Of a DNA stretch of 12,588 bases, positions 1 through 5,983 are shown piece by piece. Every line of letters starts with the position of its first letter. Within the stretch, counting starts at the first letter, position 1. Source of the stretch: Bacteroidaceae bacterium (GTDB lineage: Bacteria; Bacteroidota; Bacteroidia; Bacteroidales; Bacteroidaceae); contig JALNVG010000061.1 of assembly GCA_023227685.1 (NCBI GenBank), forward strand, positions 1 through 12,588. Direction: 5' to 3'. The notes below the pieces were generated by a model, which saw only the letters and a list, made by a program, of their open reading frames with translations, was not told the DNA's origin and did not search any database. The position numbers and the translations under genes were made by a program.

Positions 1-1407
1 ATTCAGGAAGATAGTTACAATTGGCAGGTCAGTGATTATAAGATAGCCGACAAGAAAGATTTGGTAATTTATGAAATGCTATTGCGTGATTTTACTTCGT
101 CCGGTGATGTGGAGGGTGCTTTGGCGAAGCTTGATTACCTTAAAAATCTTGGAGTTAATGCTATTGAACTGATGCCGGTGCAAGAATTTGACGGTAACGA
201 CAGTTGGGGTTATAATCCTTGTTTCTATTTTGCACTAGACAAGGCATACGGGACCTCTCGAATGTATAAACAGTTTATTGATAAGTGTCATCAGGATAAT
301 ATAGCTGTTATTTTTGATGTGGTTTTTAATCATGCTACGACCAATTGTCCACTGGTTAAACTTTATTGGGATAAAACGAACAACAAACCTGCTGGTAATA
401 ACCCGTGGATGAATGTTGATGCTCCGCATCCCTACAGTGTTTTTTGCGATTTCAATCATACTTCGACACTTGTGCGTAATTATTTCAAACGTAATTTGGA
501 ATATCTTATTGATGAATATCATGTAGATGGTTTTCGCTTTGATCTGGCTAAAGGTTTTACGCAGACAGCTTCTACAGAGGCTACAGCAAGTAATTATGAT
601 GCTTCCCGCATAGCGAATCTGGAATATTACGCAGATGCTATAAAGGCCAAGAACTCTAATGTGATGACTATATTGGAACTCTTTACCGATTCAAAAGAAG
701 AAAATGCGCTAGCCAATGATGGTATTTATATGTGGCGTAATTTGAATACGGCTTATTGTCAGTCGGCCATGGGATATACTGAAAATAGTAATTTCTCAAA
801 TCTCTATGAATCAAAGGGTAATTGGGTAGGTTATATGGAGAGTCATGACGAAGAACGTATGGCATATAAACAAAAGACTTGGGGTAATTATGATTTCAAG
901 ACAAGCAATGCTGATCGTATGAAACAGCTTGAAGTAAATACCGCTTTCTTTCTTACCGTGCCCGGGCCAAAAATGATTTGGCAGTTTGGTGAGTTGGGTT
1001 ATGATTATTCAACCAAGCAGTCGAATAATACGGATAATGACACTTCTAAAAAACCGGTAAAGTGGGATTATTATAGTGATGTGGATCGTAAAGCGTTATA
1101 TGATACGTATGCTAGGTTGATGAAGCTTCGTAACGATAACGAAGATTTGTTTGACACAAGTTCTAATTTCACTTGGCAGGTTACAACAACTAATTGGGAT
1201 AACGGACGTTTCTTGGTTTTGCAAAATACAACAAAGAAATTAGTTGTAGCCGGTAATTTTGCCAATGCGGATGCGACTATCAGTGTACCGTTTCCGTCTA
1301 CAGGTATGTGGACTGACTATATTTCAAAAGGAGGTTTGTCTGTATCATCTGCTACACAAAGTATGGTTATACCGAAACATAGCTTTAAACTTTTTGTTAA
1401 TTTCTGA
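1..1407 (+). CDS. GH13 alpha-amylase family glycoside hydrolase, 5'-truncated by the window edge
   Basis: The reading frame is open from base 1, so the true start and any signal peptide or N-terminal beta-sandwich lie outside the window. The TTG at 61 is internal. The visible part holds a GH13 TIM barrel and C-terminal beta domain. Region I is DVVFNH (bases 316-333). Region II is GFRFD with the nucleophile Asp at 541-543. Region III is ILE with the acid/base Glu at 676-678. Region IV is ESHDE with the Asp at 847-849. The early motif LVIYEMLLRDF followed by LMPVQEFDGNDSWGYNP is typical of Bacteroidetes extracellular alpha-amylases that carry N-terminal E-set or CBM-like domains. It should hydrolyse alpha-1,4 bonds in starch or glycogen, probably at the cell surface or in the periplasm; the location is inference because the N-terminus is missing. 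It ends at a TGA just before a strong terminator and may be the last gene of a polysaccharide utilisation operon. No type IX secretion tail is seen. Confidence 0.9.
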   Translation: MQEDSYNWQVSDYKIADKKDLVIYEMLLRDFTSSGDVEGALAKLDYLKNLGVNAIELMPVQEFDGNDSWGYNPCFYFALDKAYGTSRMYKQFIDKCHQDNIAVIFDVVFNHATTNCPLVKLYWDKTNNKPAGNNPWMNVDAPHPYSVFCDFNHTSTLVRNYFKRNLEYLIDEYHVDGFRFDLAKGFTQTASTEATASNYDASRIANLEYYADAIKAKNSNVMTILELFTDSKEENALANDGIYMWRNLNTAYCQSAMGYTENSNFSNLYESKGNWVGYMESHDEERMAYKQKTWGNYDFKTSNADRMKQLEVNTAFFLTVPGPKMIWQFGELGYDYSTKQSNNTDNDTSKKPVKWDYYSDVDRKALYDTYARLMKLRNDNEDLFDTSSNFTWQVTTTNWDNGRFLVLQNTTKKLVVAGNFANADATISVPFPSTGMWTDYISKGGLSVSSATQSMVIPKHSFKLFVNF

Positions 1408-1423
1408 TAGAATGTTTTTGTAT

Positions 1424-1463
1424 AAAAAAAGAATCCAATAAATTAATATTGGATTCTTTTTTT
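1424..1463. terminator. Bidirectional rho-independent terminator between amylase and rpmE2
   Basis: GAATCCAATA at 1431-1440 pairs perfectly with TATTGGATTC at 1447-1456 around a six-base AATTAA loop. The stem is flanked by seven A (1424-1430) and seven T (1457-1463), so it can end transcription from the amylase on the plus strand and from rpmE2 on the minus strand. Confidence 0.9.
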
Positions 1464-1479
1464 ATATATAAAATATAAA

Positions 1480-1737
1480 TTATATCTTTTTCTTACGATC
1501 ACCATAACGGCTATGGAATTTATCTACACGACCTGCTGTATCTACCAATGTGGATTTACCAGTGTAGAACGGATGTGAAGTGCTTGAAATTTCGACTTTA
1601 ACCATAGGATACTCTTGACCTTCAAACTCAACAGTTTCAGTTGTAGCGCAAGTAGAACGTGACAAGAACATATCGCCATTAGACATATCCTTGAATACTA
1701 TCGGACGGTATGTCTTTGGATGAATATCTTTTTTCAT
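1480..1737 (-). CDS. rpmE2: 50S ribosomal protein L31, type B
   Basis: An 85-residue basic protein beginning MKKDIHPKTYRPIVF, with the conserved C-terminal block SSTSHPFYTGKSTLVDTAGRVDKF at about residues 51-74. It is a component of the large ribosomal subunit, at the subunit interface. It lacks the CxxC zinc-binding pair of type A L31 and has a single Cys at residue 30, which places it in the zinc-independent (C-) type B class. Length is normal for the family. It is monocistronic: a -7 element lies about 80 bases upstream, and the shared bidirectional terminator lies directly downstream. In other bacteria C- L31 paralogues are often repressed by Zur when zinc is plentiful. Whether a zinc-binding L31 also exists in this genome cannot be seen here. 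Confidence 0.96.
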   Translation of the reverse strand: MKKDIHPKTYRPIVFKDMSNGDMFLSRSTCATTETVEFEGQEYPMVKVEISSTSHPFYTGKSTLVDTAGRVDKFHSRYGDRKKKI

Positions 1738-1813
1738 TTTAGCTATTATTTTTTAATTATATTATTAATCCTATTTTCGGTAAAAAATAGTGTAATGGTC
1801 TATTTTTAGACTG

Positions 1814-1821
1814 CAAATTTA
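1814..1821 (-). promoter_or_regulatory. Bacteroidetes -7 element for rpmE2
   Basis: On the minus strand this reads TAAATTTG, a full match to the Bacteroides -7 consensus TAnnTTTG. It predicts a start of transcription near 1807 and a leader of about 70 bases. No good -33 TTTG is present at the usual 19-21 base spacing. A small hairpin (GTCTA/TAGAC, 1798-1811) would sit at the extreme 5' end of the transcript. Confidence 0.6.
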
Positions 1822-1990
1822 AAGCTTTTATTTGAATTGAAAAAGGAATTCAAGATTTTTTTATTAAAAGTATTTCTTTTGGTGTTATTTATTATAAAGT
1901 GGATGTTGCAAAATAACTACATAAACTTTTATTTAAGTGAATTTCTCAATATTTTCACTGGCAATCTTTTATTTTTAGGATCAGAATGAT

Positions 1991-1998
1991 TACTTTTG
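1991..1998 (+). promoter_or_regulatory. Bacteroidetes -7 element for fba
   Basis: TACTTTTG matches TAnnTTTG. Only a T-run (1967-1970) occupies the expected -33 position. Transcription would start near 2005, giving an A-rich leader of about 35 bases before the ATG at 2040. Confidence 0.6.
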
Positions 1999-2039
1999 CG
2001 TAGATTTTATTAAAAACTAACTATAAAACATTAAACAAA

Positions 2040-3041
2040 ATGGTAAGTTACAAAAAGTTAGGCTTGGTAAACACTAAAGAAATGTTTGCCCGCGCAATTA
2101 AAGGTGGTTATGCTATTCCTGCATTCAACTTTAATAACATGGAGCAGTTACAAGCAATTGTAAAAGCTTCTGCAGAGACTAAATCTCCGGTTATTTTACA
2201 AGTTTCAAAAGGTGCCCGTAATTATGCAAATCAGACTTTGCTTCGTTATATGGCTGAAGGTGCTGTAGAGTATGCTAAGGAATTGGGCTGTGCTCATCCG
2301 GAATTGGTTCTTCATCTTGATCATGGAGATTCTTTTGAACTTTGCAAATCTTGCTGCGATATGGGATTTTCTTCTGTCATGATTGACGGTTCTCAACTTC
2401 CTTATGATGAGAATGTTGCTTTGACAAAGAAAGTTGTTGAATATGCTCATCAATTCGATGTAACAGTTGAAGGTGAACTTGGTGTTTTGGCAGGTGTTGA
2501 AGATGAGGTTAAGGCTGAACATCACACTTATACAAAACCTGAAGAGGTTGTTGACTTCGTATCAAAAACCGGTGTTGACAGTCTGGCTATTTCTATCGGT
2601 ACTTCTCATGGGGCTTATAAATTCAAACCTGAGCAGTGCACACTTAATGCTAAAGGTCGTTTGGTTCCTCCTCCATTGGCATTTGATGTATTGGATGGTG
2701 TAATGAAAGAACTTCCGGGATTCCCAATCGTACTTCACGGATCTTCTTCTGTTCCTCAAGAATATATTGATACTATCAATAAATTTGGAGGCAAGATGGT
2801 TGCTGCTATCGGTATACCTGAAGATGAATTACGCAAGGCTGCCAAATCTGCTGTCTGCAAGATCAATATTGATTCGGATAGTCGTTTGGCCATGACTGCT
2901 GCTGTACGTAAGGTATTTGCAGAGAAGCCAGGTGAATTTGATCCTCGTAAGTATCTTGGACCGGCTCGTGATAGTATGGAAGCTTTGTACAAACATAAGA
3001 TTATCAATGTATTGGGTTCTAATAATCATTTGGCTCAATAA
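2040..3041 (+). CDS. fba: Class II fructose-1,6-bisphosphate aldolase
   Basis: A 333-residue zinc-dependent aldolase that cleaves fructose 1,6-bisphosphate to dihydroxyacetone phosphate and glyceraldehyde 3-phosphate in glycolysis (reverse in gluconeogenesis), in the cytoplasm. Visible active-site blocks are LDHG with catalytic Asp94 and metal ligand His95, VEGELG at 143-148, GTSHGAYKF with His190, VLHGSSS with His233, and NIDSD at 276-280 for the substrate phosphate. Length fits the class II family. The ATG at 2040 is the natural start: it follows an A-rich leader and gives the usual N-terminus ending in a KEMFARA-type helix. It is monocistronic between its own promoter and a strong terminator. 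Tagatose-bisphosphate aldolase is a close relative, but the isolated glycolytic context favours Fba. Confidence 0.95.
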   Translation: MVSYKKLGLVNTKEMFARAIKGGYAIPAFNFNNMEQLQAIVKASAETKSPVILQVSKGARNYANQTLLRYMAEGAVEYAKELGCAHPELVLHLDHGDSFELCKSCCDMGFSSVMIDGSQLPYDENVALTKKVVEYAHQFDVTVEGELGVLAGVEDEVKAEHHTYTKPEEVVDFVSKTGVDSLAISIGTSHGAYKFKPEQCTLNAKGRLVPPPLAFDVLDGVMKELPGFPIVLHGSSSVPQEYIDTINKFGGKMVAAIGIPEDELRKAAKSAVCKINIDSDSRLAMTAAVRKVFAEKPGEFDPRKYLGPARDSMEALYKHKIINVLGSNNHLAQ

Positions 3042-3070
3042 AGAAAGTGTTGATTTTTCTTTTTGAAAAA

Positions 3071-3115
3071 TAAAGAAGGCCGTTTGCAATTATTGCAAAC
3101 GGCCTTCTATTTTTA
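3071..3115. terminator. Bidirectional terminator between fba and the SusA-like gene
   Basis: A 16-base-pair GC-containing stem: AGAAGGCCGTTTGCAA at 3074-3089 pairs with TTGCAAACGGCCTTCT at 3093-3108 around a three-base loop. It is followed by ATTTTT on the plus strand and preceded by an A-rich stretch (3067-3074), so it can also end the convergent minus-strand transcript. Confidence 0.92.
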
Positions 3116-3125
3116 ATTTGGGAAA

Positions 3126-4976
3126 TTAAAATTCGATAACAAGAGATTCTCTTGGTGTCATGTTCAATTCTTCTTTTAATTTAATGACATTGCCTGTCAA
3201 TACATCTTTGCCTTCATCCTTGCCTTGTAGAATTTCATCATAATACTTCAATGGTAGTACTACTTCTTTATCCGTACCGTTGAGCATGACTAATGCTGTT
3301 TTCCCATTGTAGGTACGTGCGTATACATAGACACCATTTTGGGGTATGAATTGAATCATTTTTCCTTTGGATATAAGTTCATTACCCTTGCGCCAGTTCA
3401 GTAGTGTCCGGAAGAAGTTATAGCATTTGTTTTGTATCTCTGTCCGGCCATTGGCTGTAAATGCCGATTGTTTGTCGCTGATCCATCCACCGGGGAAGTC
3501 CTTGCGTACATTGCCGTCAGATATGGTTTTTATTCCATTCATCATTATTTCTGTACCATAATATAATTGTGGAATGCGATGTGTGGTGAGTAGGAGGGTT
3601 GCAGCTTGCTTGAGCAAATCAAAGCGCTGGGTATTACCTAAAAAACGATCTGTGTCGTGATTTTCTAAGAAAGCCAAAATAGATGATGGGTTCGGATAGA
3701 GATAGTCATATACGAAATTGTTATAGATACGATTGAGACCAGTGAAATAATTATCCGTTTCTTCATTTTTAGCTTTACTCATCTTGTCATAGAAGCTAAA
3801 GTCCATTACTGTTTTTAAGTTACTATTATATGGCGCTGAAAGTTTTGAATCTTTTTGCCACCAAGCAGTGTATGGAGGTTCCGTTACCCAAGTTTCACCT
3901 ACAACGTTGAAGTTGGGATAGTCGTCGTTAATTTCTTTCATCCAATGGCTCATTGCGTCGTAGTCTGCATATGGATAAGTGTCCATGCGAATACCATCAA
4001 TATCGGCGTATTCAATCCACCAGATACTTGTTTGCACCAGATATTGGTATACTTCAGGATTGCGTTGATTCAAATCCGGCATGGAGGATACAAACCAACC
4101 GTTGCCCATTTGATTATAATCATATTTTGAAGCGTATGGATCGACATCAGGAGTGAGTTTGAAAGATGTTTGTACGAAGTTCTTTTTATAATCGGAATTG
4201 TTGAACCAATCTTTTGACGGCATGTCTTTTATCCATTCATGATTCACACCACAGTGATTGAATATCATGTCCATTATGATTTTAAGATGGTGTTTGTGTG
4301 CCTCGTCAATCAAATTTTTGAATTCCTCATTAGTGCCGAAGCGCGGATCAATTTTATAATAATCGGTTGTTGCATAACCGTGATAGGAGCCTCCATCCAT
4401 ATTGTTTTCCAGTACGGGCGTAAACCACAATGCTGTAATACCCAAATCATTAAAATAGTTAAGATGTTGTTCTATACCGGCCAAATCGCCGCCATGGCGT
4501 GCATTCGGATCTTCGCGGTCAACTTTGTAAGGAGCCATGCCTTTGATATAATCATTGTCTGGGTTACCATTGGCAAAACGGTCAGGCATTAGGAGATATA
4601 AAGCATCGGACATGTCAAATCCCCTGTGCTCGCATCCTTTTTTAATACGTTTTTTTAATTCGTATTTTTGTTTGATGTTTTTTTCTCCTCCTTTAAAGGT
4701 TAAATTAATCATTCCCGGTTTGGCGCTTTTGTCGATATTGAGATAGACAATAAGATAATTCGGACTTTCCAGTTTGACAATATGGTTTAATGAAACTCCG
4801 GGATAATCGACGGAAACTGTAGTGTTACTGATGTTTTTACCATAAACCATTAGTTGCAATTTGGAATTATTCATTTCTGTAAACCAACAAGGGGGATCGA
4901 TTTTATCGATTTTCATAGCTGCAAAAATGTTTAGTGATACTAATAAAGTACTTAGTAAAAAGAAAAATTTTCTCAT
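3126..4976 (-). CDS. susA: SusA-like periplasmic neopullulanase/cyclomaltodextrinase (GH13)
   Basis: A 616-residue alpha-glucan hydrolase that would cut maltooligosaccharides, cyclodextrins or pullulan in the periplasm. Residues 1-20 form a signal peptide (MRKFFFLLSTLL...FAA) without a lipobox Cys, pointing to a soluble periplasmic enzyme. Residues ~22-110 look like the N-terminal beta-sandwich of cyclomaltodextrinases. The barrel holds region I DMIFNH (236-241), region II GIRMD with nucleophile Asp332, region III GETW with acid/base Glu361 and region IV NHD with Asp441. Residues ~535-616 form the C-terminal beta domain. Length is very close to B. thetaiotaomicron SusA (617 residues, from memory). 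Unlike in the sus locus, no susR, susB, susC or susD lies beside it. It stands alone with its own promoter, convergent to fba. The symbol reflects family resemblance; orthology to susA rather than to another neopullulanase paralogue is not proven. Confidence 0.9.
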   Translation of the reverse strand: MRKFFFLLSTLLVSLNIFAAMKIDKIDPPCWFTEMNNSKLQLMVYGKNISNTTVSVDYPGVSLNHIVKLESPNYLIVYLNIDKSAKPGMINLTFKGGEKNIKQKYELKKRIKKGCEHRGFDMSDALYLLMPDRFANGNPDNDYIKGMAPYKVDREDPNARHGGDLAGIEQHLNYFNDLGITALWFTPVLENNMDGGSYHGYATTDYYKIDPRFGTNEEFKNLIDEAHKHHLKIIMDMIFNHCGVNHEWIKDMPSKDWFNNSDYKKNFVQTSFKLTPDVDPYASKYDYNQMGNGWFVSSMPDLNQRNPEVYQYLVQTSIWWIEYADIDGIRMDTYPYADYDAMSHWMKEINDDYPNFNVVGETWVTEPPYTAWWQKDSKLSAPYNSNLKTVMDFSFYDKMSKAKNEETDNYFTGLNRIYNNFVYDYLYPNPSSILAFLENHDTDRFLGNTQRFDLLKQAATLLLTTHRIPQLYYGTEIMMNGIKTISDGNVRKDFPGGWISDKQSAFTANGRTEIQNKCYNFFRTLLNWRKGNELISKGKMIQFIPQNGVYVYARTYNGKTALVMLNGTDKEVVLPLKYYDEILQGKDEGKDVLTGNVIKLKEELNMTPRESLVIEF

Positions 4977-5008
4977 AATATTAATGTTTTCGAATAAACT
5001 TAACTATA

Positions 5009-5038
5009 CAAATATAATAGATTATATCTATTTATCAA
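5009..5038 (-). promoter_or_regulatory. Promoter of the SusA-like gene
   Basis: On the minus strand TATATTTG (5016-5009) matches the -7 consensus TAnnTTTG. Nineteen bases upstream lies ACTTGA, with TTG at 5038-5036 as a -33 element. Predicted transcription start is near 5002, giving a leader of about 25 bases. Confidence 0.65.
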
Positions 5039-5071
5039 GTCTTTATTTCTTCAAGTTCATGTTAATATTTA

Positions 5072-5085
5072 TGCAAACGTTTTCG
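5072..5085. promoter_or_regulatory. Candidate LacI-family operator upstream of the SusA-like gene
   Basis: TGCAAACGTTTTCG resembles the LacI/GalR-family palindrome with a central CG (ideal TGCAAACGTTTGCA; two mismatches in 14). It is centred about 75 bases upstream of the predicted transcription start, a position that would suit an activator or an upstream repressor site. It is a visual match only. Confidence 0.4.
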
Positions 5086-5157
5086 TTATGGTGTAGTTGT
5101 GTGATTGATAAAAAACGATGAGGCTGTTTCTGAAGTGACGATAAAATAAATGCTTGT

Positions 5158-5210
5158 ATATAAAAAGCGTGTTCTTATCTTCTTTTGAAGATGGAACACG
5201 CTTTTTATAT
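5158..5210 (-). terminator. Terminator of the carboxyltransferase operon
   Basis: A long hairpin follows the biotin carrier gene. The outer stem pairs AAAAAGCGTGTTC (5162-5174) with GAACACGCTTTTT (5194-5206), extended by ATAT pairs. An inner stem ATCTTC/GAAGAT (5177-5182, 5187-5192) closes on a TTTT loop. Read on the minus strand, the descending arm ends in a T-run, as expected for termination. Confidence 0.85.
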
Positions 5211-5246
5211 TTTATAATTATTGATATTGATTCGCTAATAAATATT

Positions 5247-5693
5247 TTAGCCGATAATAACGAGATCTATGCCTTCAAGTACGGAGTCGCCTTTATTTAT
5301 CTTAATTTCTTTAATCGTTCCATCAACAGAAGCAGAAATATTGTTCTCCATCTTCATGGCTTCCAATATTAGAACAGTTTGGCCTTTCTTTACTACATCG
5401 CCTACTTTTACCTTTATGTCGATTATTATACCAGGTAGAGGTGATTGTACGCCTACGCCTTTGCCCGTGCCGGATATAGGGGTTTGTGTAGCGGCGGCCG
5501 GAGCTGTAGTCTGTTTAATCTGTGCTTTTGCAACAGTTTTGATGTCTTCTTTCGGTGTCTCAGCCTTAACAGGCTTTTCCAATTCTATTTTATAAGAATT
5601 CCCATTAACCTCAACTTCTGCTAAATTTTCGTCGACGTCCTTTATTGTGACATCATATTTCTTGCCGTTGATTTTATATTTATATTCTTTCAT
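5247..5693 (-). CDS. Biotin carboxyl carrier protein of an acyl-CoA carboxyltransferase/decarboxylase
   Basis: A 148-residue protein with three parts: an N-terminal region (1-42), an Ala/Lys/Pro/Thr-rich flexible linker (about 43-80), and a C-terminal biotinyl/lipoyl domain (82-148). The biotinylation motif EAMKME places the modified lysine at Lys114, with the usual PLPG entry at 85-88. It would carry carboxy-biotin between active sites. It is the last gene of a three-gene minus-strand operon, 18 bases after the small subunit gene and just before a terminator. It resembles MmdC/OadA-tail carriers and the 1.3S subunit of transcarboxylase rather than AccB of fatty-acid synthesis; this is inferred from its neighbours and architecture. 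A biotin protein ligase must be encoded elsewhere. Confidence 0.92.
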   Translation of the reverse strand: MKEYKYKINGKKYDVTIKDVDENLAEVEVNGNSYKIELEKPVKAETPKEDIKTVAKAQIKQTTAPAAATQTPISGTGKGVGVQSPLPGIIIDIKVKVGDVVKKGQTVLILEAMKMENNISASVDGTIKEIKINKGDSVLEGIDLVIIG

Positions 5694-5711
5694 CTTAACT
5701 TTTATTTTCTG

Positions 5712-5939
5712 TTATTTGTTTAATGTAGGTATATGGCGTAGAGTCAGGACCTTCAAACCCCAAGGCGAATTGTCTTGAATCTTTTGATTTATAGTCAGTA
5801 CATTGGTTTCTTTGTCGTGTACATCCTCCTGATATTCGTGAATGGCCATAGCGATAACAGCTATCACTTCTTCCGAAATTTTACGGGTAGCTGCTTTTGT
5901 AGTCTTAGCAACTTTCTTTTCTGAATTTTTTTTGCCCAT
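5712..5939 (-). CDS. Small soluble OadG-gamma/ACC-epsilon-like subunit
   Basis: A 75-residue protein between the carboxyltransferase and the biotin carrier. Residues 1-20 are Lys-rich and hydrophilic. Residues 21-35 (ISEEVIAVIAMAIHEY) form a short helix like the 'PEEVAAIAAAI' helix of OadG C-termini and of actinobacterial ACC epsilon subunits. Residues 57-71 (NSPWGLKVLTLRHIP) resemble the Trp-containing terminal segment of both families. No transmembrane segment is visible, unlike genuine OadG/MmdD gamma subunits, which are membrane anchored. The likely role is to assemble or stabilise the carboxyltransferase and carrier in the cytoplasm. Position and size support it being a real gene; the family assignment rests on motif resemblance only. 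Confidence 0.7.
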   Translation of the reverse strand: MGKKNSEKKVAKTTKAATRKISEEVIAVIAMAIHEYQEDVHDKETNVLTINQKIQDNSPWGLKVLTLRHIPTLNK

Positions 5940-5983
5940 TTTTAATAACGATTTATCATATATGTTTAAAAATAAAAGAAAAA

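Larger units (their letters stand above)
1738..2039. other. Divergent intergenic region between rpmE2 and fba
   Basis: A 302-base AT-rich gap between divergent genes, with no coding frame that I would support. It holds the rpmE2 promoter (-7 at 1814-1821, minus), the fba promoter (-7 at 1991-1998, plus) and two inverted repeats: AGTGAA-N12-TTCACT at 1936-1959, and an imperfect dyad around AAAGCTTT at 1814-1834. Nothing recognisable is seen in 1840-1930. Confidence 0.8.

Noticed and set aside
61..63. TTG as a start codon for the amylase
   Set aside because: The frame stays open to base 1 and the upstream residues look like coding sequence; it is an internal codon.
670..678. GH13 region III of the first amylase reads ILE instead of the usual GE before the acid/base Glu
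   Set aside because: As far as I recall, this ILE form is usual in the Bacteroidetes amylase subgroup with the same YEMLLRDF start block; the catalytic Glu is present, so the enzyme is not expected to be inactive.
5101..5160. Searched for a small gene or RNA between the SusA-like promoter and the operon terminator
   Set aside because: No start with ribosome signal, no conserved RNA motif; only the terminator arm begins here.
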